Part shown: positions 35,201 to 46,109 of the stretch, piece after piece
How the letters are laid out: every line of letters begins with the position of its first letter
Numbering within the stretch: position 1 is the first letter of the stretch
NCBI GenBank assembly: GCA_038030265.1
Contig: CM075942.1
Location: 52,046,751-52,110,750, forward strand
Origin: Corythucha ciliata
Taxonomy: Eukaryota; Arthropoda; Insecta; Hemiptera; Tingidae
Length of the DNA stretch: 64,000 bases
Direction: 5' to 3'
The notes under the pieces: generated by a model
The model's input: only the letters and a program-made list of their open reading frames with translations
Told to the model about the DNA's origin: nothing
The model's database searches: none
Made by a program: the position numbers and the translations under genes

Positions 35201-38200
35201 CGGATTGAATGATTTTCCTTAGGTGGGGGGAGGTAGACTTCTACCACCTCTAGCAGTATCGCCTTCTCAATTTACACCGTCAGATTAGCTTTACAAATTA
35301 CAATAAAATTACAATTAGCGTTAATAAATTGATTTTTTGTTACTGAAGCGCAGGAGCGCCTTTAATGGATTAACCATCAGTTGACACCTCTCCAAATAGC
35401 CATTAGGTAAATTAACTTCTCTCTAATCCCGCAAAAAGGACTTGGTTCTATCATTTAAAAATAAGTAAACAGAGAAAATTATGTTTTTAGGGTGTAATTA
35501 ATTTAAATTTTAACAGACATTTTATGGACGCGGGTCCCGCGAACTGATCGGAATGCGCATAGAATAAGTTGGAGGGTGAAGTTGTTTGATGTCGGGGACT
35601 TGATGACGTTCAAAGAGCCATGACGGGTCAATTCCACCTGTTCGGCGCGTCTTGTTCACAAACTTTTAACAAAAAAACACCGTGAATTATTGATTCACCC
35701 TGTCTCCGTCCCTTTGGCAACATCTACCGTGTCTTTAATTTCAGGGAAGTTTTTCTTTGCTTGCTCATTCCTCATAATAGATAAAATCCTTTTCAGAAAA
35801 TTGTAGATTCTCCTTCCGTCGTTTCGTTAAATAAATAAAAAAGTATATTAAAAAAAAACTCCCTGACGGAAGGATCTCTCAAGGATAAATAAATCAATTT
35901 CAAAGGAAATAGCAAGGTAGGAGAAATTAGAGTTTGGACGACCCGCTTAAAACGTGAGAAGCTTCAATGGCTGTGATGCAGGGTGGATGAGTAGTGGGAG
36001 GGGGGAGGAATCGATGTTGTTTGGGGTCGGAAATGGATTATCGTTCATCAATCTTGCTATTGGGAAGTAAGGACTGCTTAGCTGGCTATGAAGAGAGAGA
36101 GAGAGTGTTAGTGAGTGAGGGATCGCTCGGTAGGAACCTCTATACCGGGATGGTCTAATCTTCCTGGATGGAAAACTCTCTGGAACTGGGGTTAGTTGGT
36201 TGGTATGATGGGAGGTACTCGCATCCCTTAATTCCATTCAGACGGAACTGGAAAGAATACGTTGTGCGATGAAGGGATAGGGGGATTTCTTTCAGGTCGT
36301 ACCTTTTTCGACCATCAATCAAACGACATAAATATACGAAAATATGGCGCACTCCTATACATATTTGTATAGTTGCCACTGCAAGGGATGTTTCCCCCTC
36401 CATCTTTACCTCTTTCTTTGAAATAGAAAGAACTCCCTCGTCCACTGACGTTCTCGTGGACGTTAATTGGGCGTACGATAATTTCCATGTTTACGATAAA
36501 AACTTTCTAGACAAAGCAAAGCCACCATCACAGTTGACTTATTTTTGGGTACAGCGATGTAGCCTGTAGTTCGCCAAGAAATAGTTTTTTTGAGCTACAA
36601 GCTTCGCTGTCCCCTCTACACCCCTCTGTTCAGCCATAAAATAGTTTAAAACACAGAGATTGTAGCAGGGGAAGAATATTAATACTTTTATCTGCGAACC
36701 ACCAGAGCAATCTCATCAGTCAACCTCCCGAGGAACTTTTCGGATTCCACCTCATGAATCCCTTAATGTCTCTCCCCTCCCTACCCCCACCGTTACGAAT
36801 ACTTTTAGTCATTCTTCACGTGTGCAATGCCTCTTTTACCTTGGTCGTCGTCGTTTTTCTTCAGTGGGGAAACCATACCGCCAACCCCCTCCCCACTTAT
36901 ACTTCTCTTCTTCAAAAAAGCGCTTCTTCTTGTCCTTCCCTTAACCGAACACACAACTTGTCTCTTTATCTCTCTGACAAATAGTGATGGCGCCTAACAT
37001 TTTTATCTCCCCCCCTCACGTTCCACTCTTCTGTGACAGCCTTGTTTTCTGTCATCATTCGCCCTATAATATGTGCTTCGTCGTTTTGAAAGACGAAAAA
37101 GGGTTGCGACTGCGTTAGTGATATAGGATGGGTCGTAAGTTATTTTGATGCCGGAGGGGGAGGTGAAAGGATTCTCGTCCAAACAGAACTCGAGCAATGT
37201 GTGCTGAATATCGCTACCTGTCTCTTCATCGTTGATAGGGGGAGGGGGTAGGTCCTAAAAACAACAAAAACAAAGGTTTTTAAATAGTTGAGTTGCCACC
37301 CCAGTTCACGGATCGCGGGCACTTAACCCACCACCACCACCTCGTCCTCACCAATCCTTTTTCAGTTGTTGAACCCACTTTTTGCGGGTTTCCTGACGCG
37401 TTGTTAAAAGAGAAAGTTTCTCCTAATGTGGTTGCTCTTTGACGATGAGTAGTGGTGAGGAGGGAGTACACAAAATCCCTCTTTGTTTTAAACTCAACTG
37501 TTTTACAGTCTGAAAAACATTTTTGAAATTAATGTCCCTCAGTTCTATACCCTGTTGGTACGGGGGAGGGGCGATGAGTGTCAGTGGGGAGGAGTGAAGT
37601 GCTTAAAATGTCCCTTTTTTTTCAAGCGGGAAAGAATTTAGAAATAAAGTAATTTCTATTGAATTGAGGGCATGCCATTAGGAAGTACTTAAATAGGAAA
37701 AAAAGGAAGAAATTCTTGGCTCGCGTCCCATGATAATATAACACCATTATTTCCCTCCTCTGGCTACCCATTTTTTCCAAGCCGCGAGAAAGATGATTTA
37801 GTGTCCCCCCTCCCTCATCAAATACGTACTTTTACACAGCTGGCCTATAGGAAGAATCCGGAATGGAATGGTTAAACGGGTAGGGTGGTGGAGGGGAAGA
37901 CAATAAAGGCTTGCATTTCTTAATAACCCACTTCTCGTTCGAAAAGGGGGCAGTCAACGAGAAAGATAGAGCTCCACAGTGAGTGGAGGTGGCAGTGGCG
38001 AGGTGGTGGGAGGGCAATTGGGGGTATAGCTGCATTTTCTTTTTCCTCCTTCCCCCTCCCACCATCGATAACGACTATAAGCTATCCTTGGGGCCATTTT
38101 CCCATCTGCAAAACAATGCTTCGGGAGTATAAAAAAATCCCGAAAACCATCTCACTTCATCCCTTCCCTGCCAACCCAACCCTTGTCCCTCTATAACACA

Positions 38201-39050
38201 CACGTGCGCGAAAGAATACGAGCAATTCAAAGGAATGAACAACCTTCTCCATTCCTCACCCATGCATCATCCTCACTTCGAACTTCTTGACGGCCGTAAC
38301 TGCCCCGTATTAATGCTATAGGTAATATCCTGCTTTATGGGAACATATAACCCCCCCCCCCACAACTTACTTACCCCGTGTCGTCTATTACTGAACATCC
38401 TTAAATGCTACCCCGCGCACCCACCAACTAGTTCACCATTACCACAGCATAATGCAGATAATTCGACCTTGCAGGGGAATGTATTGTTTTTTTTTTGTTA
38501 TCAATAATTGCCAGTGCCACAAAAAAGGCGATTAATAAAAAGCTACGTATGTAAATCAATTTTGTTAAATAAGGGCGATATATAGTAATTATTTATCCAT
38601 CGCGCAACGCATGGTACTAGTAATAACATTACAAAATCAGCATCTCTATATTGCCCCTCTCCTCCTCTTCTGTATTCAAATCGCAGTCAAGTTTCAAGCG
38701 AAACTATCTCGAACTCTCTCTCTATTACTCTCTCTTTGTCCACAACCTCCTGATCAAACACTTCGCTTGAAATGTTGTTTATGCATAGGAACGGAGGAAA
38801 ATGACGTCTTCATATACATATACAGCCAAAACATTTCGAAGCCGGTGGGGTTACAGCTGATCCGCACTTGCCACCACCACTGCCCACTTGGCAAGTGGCA
38901 CTTATCGCCGTACTTTTATACTTTTTTAATAGGAAAAATTACGCTAAAATTATTTTTTTCATGGTGATATTTGCTACTGATGGAATAGATACTGATGGGA
39001 ACTTATACAACCACAAAAAAAAAACTTTTTTTTAGCCTAAAAAAGTGAGC
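32230..39050. other. Non-coding sequence (probable KLF intron), no gene recognised
   Basis: No exon matching KLF fingers 2 or 3 was recognised. The 159-codon frame at 32508-32987 opens with GTG, lacks a known domain and is of a length expected by chance in a window this size; its last ~47 residues are acidic and Ser/Pro/Tyr-rich. A 22-T run lies at 34097-34118, and poly-C tracts near 33684 and 38350. Confidence 0.5.
36547..36617. repeat. Short imperfect inverted repeat
   Basis: GGGTACAGCGATGTAG...TGTAGTTC pairs imperfectly with GAGCTACAAGCTTCGCTGTCCC. The spacer is about 25 bases. It could be a small hairpin element or chance. Confidence 0.45.
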
Positions 39051-39059
39051 GAAACCCTG

Positions 39060-39470
39060 AAATTTGAGTATTTTGAGTGAGTTGATCCCGAAAAATTTGG
39101 TTTGAATGGGACAACTTTATGAAATTTTATTTCGAGAGGAGTCAAACCAGCGAAATTGTCCTTCAGAATGATCGAAAAACCATGGAATTTTAATTTCAAA
39201 GTTGTGAAATCCGATGAATTTTAAGGAGCCAACCCCGCGAAATTGGTTTCTAACGTTTCAGATCCGCAAATGATAAAATTGGTTCTTGAACTAGCCAAAA
39301 CTACGACATTCGGATCTGTAAGTGTAGAATCCGATTAATTTAGACTTCGAAAGATCCCAATCGGTAGAATTGCAATCTTGAATGACCCGAAACCGCTGAA
39401 TTCGTTTTCGAAAGTGCCAAATCCGTGAATTTCGAGAACAGAGTATTATCGACTATGAAGGGCGCTACAA
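39060..39470 (-). repeat. Family 2 array, reverse orientation
   Basis: On the plus strand the blocks read GCGAAATTGGTTTYTNA and GAGCCAANCCCGCGAAATT, the reverse complement of the forward unit. The mariner-type element at 39501 interrupts the array, which resumes at about 40045. Confidence 0.75.
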
Positions 39471-39500
39471 AAAGGACTAAATTAACTTCGTTCTCTCATA

Positions 39501-40040
39501 CAGGGTCCGGCAGTCAAACCTGACGGTTTTTGAAATAGAGTGAATAAAAAAGTTGTTGAGATATTTTAATTATTATTATTTTATTGTAAAGAGGAGAATT
39601 GGAAGTTTAACATTCATAATAAAAAAGCGCAAAAATAACTTATGTAGCAAAAATTATGTCACTTAAATGATGACCACCATTTTCTCTACACTGTACGAGT
39701 CTCCTAATAGAGAAGTTAGTCACGTCATGACTCTCTCCAATGTTTGGCGCGGGATCTCACGAATTTCTCGCCGAATGTTCTCCTTCAGTTGGTTCAAATT
39801 ATTTGATCTGTCAACGTAAACTCTTCCCTTGAGGAACCCCCATAGATAAAAGTCACAAGGGGACAAGTCATCATTCAAGTGACATAATTTTTGCTACATA
39901 AGTTATTGTTGTGCTTTTTTATTATGAATGTTAAATTTCCAATTCTCCTCTTTACAATAAAAAAATAATAATTAAAATATCTCAACAACTTTTTTATTCA
40001 CCCCATTTCAAAAACCGTCAGGTTTGACTGCCGGACCCTG
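39501..40040 (-). mobile_element. 540 bp fold-back derivative of a Tc1/mariner-type transposon
   Basis: Terminal arms of about 174 bases (39501-39674 and 39867-40040) are near-perfect reverse complements starting CAGGGTCCGGCAGTCAAACC. TA dinucleotides flank both ends (39499-39500 and 40041-40042), the target duplication of the IS630-Tc1-mariner superfamily. Between the arms is a minus-strand fragment of the transposase C-terminus. The last codons of that gene, ending in Ala-Thr-stop, lie within the left arm, and the right arm carries an inverted copy of the same coding tail. The arms are therefore a duplicated 3' end rather than ordinary short terminal repeats. Lacking most of the transposase, it would need one supplied in trans. 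Confidence 0.9.
39640..39869 (-). pseudogene. Decayed C-terminal fragment of a Tc1/mariner-type transposase
   Basis: Read on the minus strand from 39869, the frame starts Asp-Leu-Ser-Pro-Cys-Asp-Phe-Tyr-Leu-Trp-Gly, the conserved motif around the third acidic catalytic residue of this superfamily. It continues through a Glu-Asn-Ile-Arg-Arg-Glu-Ile helix for 49 codons to an in-frame TGA at 39720-39722. The matching C-terminal stretch (Asn-Phe-Ser-Ile-Arg-Arg ... Gly-Gly-His-His ... Ala-Thr, stop at 39640-39642) resumes at 39717 in another frame, so there is a frameshift at about 39718-39722. The DNA-binding domain and the first two catalytic Asp are absent, so no active enzyme can be made. Confidence 0.88.
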
Positions 40041-40044
40041 TATT

Positions 40045-40545
40045 TTGATCAAAATAGGTAAACTGGCAAGATGGTGGGGGGATTTGCTTCAAGACATAAC
40101 TTTCCCAACAAACTTGAAAGCCTTAAATGTTCTAAATCCACGAAATTAATCATTTTAATGAACCAACCCCGCGGATTTCATTTTTCGCAAGAGCCTGCCC
40201 CACGTAAAATTGTATTTCCAACGGGTTAACTGCGTCAAATGTTGTATTTGATGCAGGGAAACCGGCGAAATTGTTTATTTTTTCAGGGTGAGCCAGCCCC
40301 ACGAAAATGTTTTTTTTTTTTTTTTGAACCACGAAATTCCCTTTTGAATGAGTCAACAGAACAAAATTTTGTTTTTGTTGCAGTGAAACCCATGAAATTC
40401 ATGTTTTAGTTGAGCCAAACCCACGAAAATGTGTTTTTTCAAGGATTCAACGTGAAATCTGTTTTTTGAAGAAGCCGGTCCAACTAAAATTACATTTTCA
40501 AGTGATACAAACGTTCCACGGTGACAGATGAGGGTGGAATACTCT
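40045..40545 (-). repeat. Family 2 array, reverse orientation (continuation)
   Basis: AACCCCGCGGATTTCATTTTT near 40156 and CAAACCCACGAAAATGTGTT near 40416 are reverse-oriented units. The array switches to forward orientation at about 40550. Confidence 0.7.
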
Positions 40546-40549
40546 GAAT

Positions 40550-41400
40550 AGGACCAATTAGATGGCCGGGTATGCCTCTCTAAAAACCAATCTTGCGGGT
40601 TTAAATAGTGGAAAATAACACTAATCATGCGCGCTTGGCTATCCAAAAAATAAAATTCGCGTGCTTGGCTAGGACAGAAAACGCAGTTTTGAGGGTTGGT
40701 CTCTTAACAAAGCCAATTTCGTGGGATTAGCTCTTGAAAGCTTCCTAAATTAAGCCCTGAAAATAACCAGTTTGATGGTTTTGACTCTTCAAAAAACCAA
40801 TTTCATGGGTTTGGCTTTTCAAAAAACCAATTTTGTGAGTTCGACTCCTTAAAAAACCAATTTTGCAGGTTTATCTCTTGAAAACCCCGTTCAAGCGAGA
40901 GGGCTCTGAATAGAACTAGTTTCCGCAATTTGGCCCTTCAGAAAACCAATTACTCGGGCTTGGCTATTCTACAACAGAAATTTACGAGCTTGGCATACTA
41001 AAAAACAACAATTTGGCAAGTCATTTGGCTATAGTTTTGAACTAGTTCTTCAGAATTTGATTTTCACTTACGAGATCTGTTTTGTCGATGGTGATTTGAA
41101 TGCTAATCTTTTGACGGATACTGCGGACAGTAAGTATCTGAAAAGCCTCCTTGACTCTTTGGTTCGACTGTTTAACTTTGGAGAAACCAGAGCACTACTC
41201 AATCAAACGCTAATTCTACGGGGTAGTCACGGAAAACCCCCAATTTTGCGGGGTTTAGTAGTTGAAAAAACTAGTTTAACGCTTTTGAAATGTCAATTTT
41301 TCGGCACATAGTACCCAATTTTGTGGGGTTGCAGACCTTCAAGAAACCATTTTCGCAGGCCTTTGAGGATTTCACTCTTCCAAATTGATTCACCGCTTTG
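40550..41400 (+). repeat. Family 2 array, forward orientation, best-preserved copy
   Basis: GGTTTGGCTTTTCAAAAAAC followed by CAATTTTGTGAG repeats cleanly between 40780 and 40880 with a period near 32 bases. These are the most uniform units in the window. The open frame at 41057-41311 is in more diverged array sequence and has no domain. Confidence 0.85.
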
Positions 41401-44158
41401 GCTCTTAAGAAAAGAGGAAGGACATAGGAACGTGTAAAGCGCTCAGTTATTCCTGCCTGTTGGAAAAAAAAATGCTGAGGCATTGTTGGTGAAGGTGTGA
41501 ACGGCTTTCGACAATGCTTAGAAAAAGGCGGGGATAGTTTCAGAAAGCTAATTGAATTTGCTTTTCCTCTTATCTTTTCCATCACCTCCACACCCCCTTA
41601 AACACACCTCAAACGGTTGGGTGCTGTTGTTGGTAAGGTGGGTGGCGGGGGTTTTTCACCACTCATCGAGAGTGGATTCTTAAGTGAAATACACACTTTA
41701 CTTTGTAATTACATCAGGCCACCTTCGGAAGGAATCAAATTACGGGCATGTCAGAGCCTTATTACTTCCTCGTTGCCCTGTCTTGAAGCTCTTCTCTCCC
41801 ACCGTTTCTCATCACCGTTTTTACTGATAAGTACACTATCGGACCTTTTCATCTTTCTTACAAGATAGACTGAATAGTTGGAGAGGTTGGATTTTGGTGA
41901 CGGTGAGGATGAAATGATGCAGTGGGGGTAGATTCACTTTATGCTGTCGTGATGTCACGTAGAAAAAGATAACAGAAAACGAGGTTTTGTTTTGGTCTTT
42001 TTCTTCGGTGAAGAAGGTTAACCAAAGAAATGGCGTCTGAATTGTTCATTGTAGCGTTAATTCTGTGTTTCAGCCTCTGGAACAGATTTTAATGGCATCA
42101 AACCACCGCACCCACAGCCAATATGGTGGTCCTTATCAAAGGTGGGCATGTCTTGCATCTTCGCAGGGCCGCCCTACAGATAAATTGCTGTCCTGTTGAG
42201 TTTCAAAACGTTATGAGAGGAGGAGGGGGGACAATCACATTTTGCCATAGGTAGATTTTTAATTAACTGTGATAAATGATCAATCATTTGTCCCCAGTTT
42301 GTCGAGGGTGGTCTATCCCCCCCCCACACACACAACCAACACACCGCCACTATACCTACAAAAGCCGCAATCTCATTTTCTCGCGAGACATTTTAATACA
42401 TTGATCAAACAAGTCGATAAAGATGCCGATATGGAAATTCTGAAAAACGTATAGGGAATATCGGCCTCCCGACAACGAGTTTTTTCCCCCTTTTTCTCAC
42501 TCTCCCGTATATAGCATTGTTAAGATCAACGGGAAGTCAAGATTGCTTCTGTTGACGATCAGGCTGTGAAGCGGGGGGGGGGGGGTTTCATACTCCACCT
42601 ATCCATTCGTACTCTCAACATTTATTTTTCTTCCCCCGCCAACCCATCGATTACGCACAAGCCTCTCTCTCCTCATCATCCCCTTCCACTGAAACCCTTC
42701 AAAACTGTTAACTTTTTTTCCCCTCTTTTTTCGCCTCTTACAAGCTTGAAGAATGGCGAACAGTTAAAAGTTTTCCTAATCTTTCGCGATCGAAAAATAT
42801 CTCGCCGTTGAGTGTTTGTTGGTGGGAGGGTGTTAGCGGGGTTTAAGGAAGGAGAGAGATCCATCTGAAACTATAAAGATGATAAACGGTGGTGGGGGCC
42901 CTCAAAATCAGATGATAGGAGCATGTGTTTCACCCTCCCCCCGAACACCAACACCGTAAGAAGAGTTTTAAACGACTTTTTCGAGTTATTTTTCATTTTT
43001 TGGTGCTACGAAAAGGCGATGTTAAGTGGCAGAGGAGGGTGTTTTCTTCTTCCCCTCATTAAATTGAAAAATGTTCTTTCCAGAATTGTTTGAACGCTTC
43101 TTCTTTTATTATGAACGCAAAACTTTTTCATTTTGATTCGTTTTTATCGAATATTTCACCTGTCAAATTGAAAGTTGGCCAACCTTTTTATACTCAAAAG
43201 CTCCCTCGGGAGGAAAAACAGAGAGGGAAAAAGAAAACTTCCCTCCCATCCCCTCCACGGCTCAACCTAATTACCTCGAGCTCTGGCCCTCCCCGGACCC
43301 ACTTCGAAAAAAAAAAAAAAACTTTTCTGCATCACAATAATAATTTCACTCTATCCCAGGCACTCTGCACGTCTTCCTAGCAGAAATTTATTACCCTTGA
43401 GTGATGAATCTTTCAAAAGCAAACAAGGAAAAACACTGAAGCCCTCCCAACTCCCCCACCCCGCACGTCCAGCCAACCCAGCAACTACACTGGACAGGAC
43501 CGGAAAAACTAGAAGAATGAGTGGTTCGGTAGTGCGTGTGTGTAATGGTGGGTGATGTGGGGGTGGTGAAGGGTTTTGATGTTGGATTTGAAATGATGAA
43601 CGATATTCGTAGTTTCTCCAGAAATATCTTTTCCTCTCTCCTGGGCCTCTCTCGTATATACCTTTAGCCATTCATTTTTAGTTTTTCAAGACGATCTTTC
43701 GACGTTGAGCAAGCACGTTTACAATATTTCTCTCGTCTTGAACGTGTGTGTGTGTGTGGTGGCGGGGTAAAACATGAATAATGCATCAGATTTACAGCTT
43801 TAGTAAGAAACGTGCTCCGAAACCCCCTCTCCACGCCCACAGTACCACGTCAATTTCGGCTTAGATACATACGGAACACTCTGGGAGGTCTCTCATTAGT
43901 CGTATTTTCACCGACCCTTTTTTCGATCACCGAAAACAAAAGCATCCCTCACCCATTTCCACCCCTCTCGGCCGATTTCTTTTTGTGAACACTCGCCGAG
44001 GTGAATGTATTATTTGCAACAATAATAATTATTATTATATGCAATACTAATATTATTTGCAATAATAATTGCCCATAACTTCACTCTCGCTACTGGCCAC
44101 TGATTGCTATCACAACTGGCCGAAACTAAAGAACCTTTACTATTAGGGAACTCACGGC
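41401..44158. other. Non-coding sequence, no gene recognised
   Basis: Short open frames lack family motifs. There are C runs near 42319 and G runs at about 42573-42585, an A run near 43307-43321, a GT repeat near 43744-43758 and an AT-rich patch at 44010-44070. Confidence 0.55.
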
Positions 44159-44293
44159 CAGGGGCCTTATTCCGAACAGTCGTGAAAACATGCCGCAAGC
44201 GGGATCCAAGGACTCCGAGTAAGAAATAACATTATCCCGCCATAGCAACCACACTTGCGGCATTTTTCCCGACGTTTCTGAATAGGGCCCCTG
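44159..44293. mobile_element. Inverted-repeat element with ~40 bp arms
   Basis: The left arm CAGGGGCCTTATTCCGAACA ... ATGCCGCAAG (44159-44199) is the diverged reverse complement of 44254-44293. The interior (GGATCCAAGGA ... ATTATCCCGCCATAGCAACC) is present in reverse orientation at about 49516-49590. It looks like a non-coding DNA-transposon remnant. Confidence 0.75.
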
Positions 44294-44601
44294 ATTGGGG
44301 TACATAAAATTATCATAAATTTTTTGTTCATAAAACAACTTCCTAGGAAACCCAGCTGACTCGCTTGATCAGCGACTGACTTTCTACCAATAGAATTCAG
44401 TTGAGGTGTAAATTCTAGAGAATATTTTGGGTTCGCCTCAAAAGCCTCGTGGGACACTCCAAAGTTCTTCCACTTCTATGCACCCCTCCTAGCCACTAAA
44501 TATCAACTTTATCTACCCCAAAATTCCGGATGGGTTCACTCGGTTGTACAGTTACCTTACCCCGAAAGTTGTCCTACATTGGTGCACAGCAACAATATGT
44601 A

Positions 44602-45022
44602 AATTAGAAGCGTGCGTCTCTTATCTTTCGGAAGGCATTCGTGTTATCAGTTCAGGTTTTCTCTGTGAGAAGTGGAATAAATTTTAAGTTTTTCTTGCTT
44701 TTTCTACGAACAAGGTAGTTTTGAAAGCTGAGGCATATCATGGGAGAATTCCGAGTCCACGGCTGAACTTGGGTCGAACCCTCCGACGAGGGCTCACAGC
44801 TCTCCGAGCCTCTCCTTCACTTCAACTATCATCTAGAAGTTAAAAATGTGTTAATTTAATTCTACAACTAGCATACAATAAACCATAAAAGTATACGATT
44901 TCAAAATTACCTTGTTCCTAGAAAAAGCGAGAAAAACTTAAAATTGATTCCACTTCTCACAGAGAAAACACTGAACTGATAACACGAATGCCTTCCGAAA
45001 GATAAGACGCACGCTTCTAATT
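44602..45022. mobile_element. 421 bp inverted-repeat (MITE-like) element
   Basis: Arms at 44602-44726 and 44899-45022 are ~125 bases and closely matching reverse complements, starting AATTAGAAGCGTGCGTCT. The ~170 base centre contains GGGTCGAACCC, which resembles a tRNA T-arm, but no other tRNA feature. Possible TAA duplications flank it. It encodes no protein. Confidence 0.85.
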
Positions 45023-45591
45023 AAGTAAATTGGGTAAAATATGTTGAGCACCCCCACTGTCTCCCTGTCAGTTGTTCATTGAGTATGTGGGTCGATTTAT
45101 GTAGGAAACATTCAAAATTGTTGGAAGCTAGCTATTGGCGATTCAGATTAACCAAATGCGCTCTGGTGGCGGCTCCACCGAAGTAAGAAGAGCGGTAGAC
45201 TTTCCATGGGCTCTTATGAGAAAACACAGTTTTTGTTCTTTTTTATGAGTTTTTATGATTTTTAAAGTTCATTTCTTTGAAATATTAGTTGGTATTACTA
45301 CCGACTATTAACAATTAAACTCACCATCGAGAAATAATTGAGATAGAATGAAAGAACTCGCGGTGAGAAAATGATGCCGTTTTCCATTTACCGGGAATTT
45401 CGCGCTGCGAGAGAGATTTTTCCTCCCGCCCTTGATGAATGATGGAAAAATCCCCCTACCCTATGCAGAATATTGTGCAAATGAAAAACGCAATAAGTTT
45501 TCAAAAATCTTTGCGAATTTCCGGTTAAGAAGGGTTGTTCAGCCCCAAAAACTACTGTCCTTAACCAGATATTATGTAATTTTCCCCAACA

Positions 45592-45727
45592 AGGGTGTGT
45601 TTATCAATGCACTTATTCTACAGACAAAGCTGGGATAAGTCTGGTTGCTATTGGCCTTTTGGTAAACAGTAATGCAAAGTTCTCCGAGCTATTACATGAG
45701 TAATACGGTGATTGATAAACCCACCCT
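45592..45727 (+). mobile_element. MITE-like element, copy A
   Basis: Ends AGGGTGTGTTTATCAAT and ATTGATAAACCCACCCT form ~16 base terminal inverted repeats. The interior (ACAGACAAAGCTGGGATAAG, GTAAACAGTAATG) recurs in reverse orientation at 59518-59669, which defines the unit. The open frame 45432-45638 overlaps its start by chance. Confidence 0.85.
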
Positions 45728-46109
45728 GCATGGTGTAAATATCCATCACAGTTGGGGGTCTAATTCCCCTCCAGTAGGCACAGGAAGGTAATTAAAGGAG
45801 TTATTAATAAAAGGTTTTCTGTATGAAATTTTTACTAGTCACATTTGAGACTTTTTGAGACTCAAATGCCTTGTTTGAATTGAACAAGCCGGATTATGGA
45901 TGAGTGGTAGTTTTTTATCCAAGTGGTTAAGTTTTCAAGTAAAATTAGCGCATTAAAAGACGCGATTTCATGAGTTTACCCTATTCTGCAAAGAAAGCGA
46001 ATTTCATCCCAGAAACTGACTGTGCTCACATAAAAAGGGACAATATGTTCCACGAAGAACTTCCACTTTTGCCGGTTAAACGATCGGTGTAGCCTTCTAA
46101 TGGATAAAA
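45728..46109. other. Unassigned sequence between the MITE and the array
   Basis: AT-rich sequence, with possible diverged array-like phrases after about 45930. I see no gene. Confidence 0.5.

Noticed and set aside
39640..39869. Functional transposase gene
   Set aside because: Only the C-terminus is present, with an in-frame stop and a frameshift, and the N-terminal and first catalytic residues are missing.
44770..44785. tRNA gene based on GGGTCGAACCC
   Set aside because: No matching A-box, anticodon arm or acceptor stem could be found around it.
45432..45638. 68-codon ORF
   Set aside because: Its end overlaps a MITE whose other copy at 59.5 kb does not preserve the frame.
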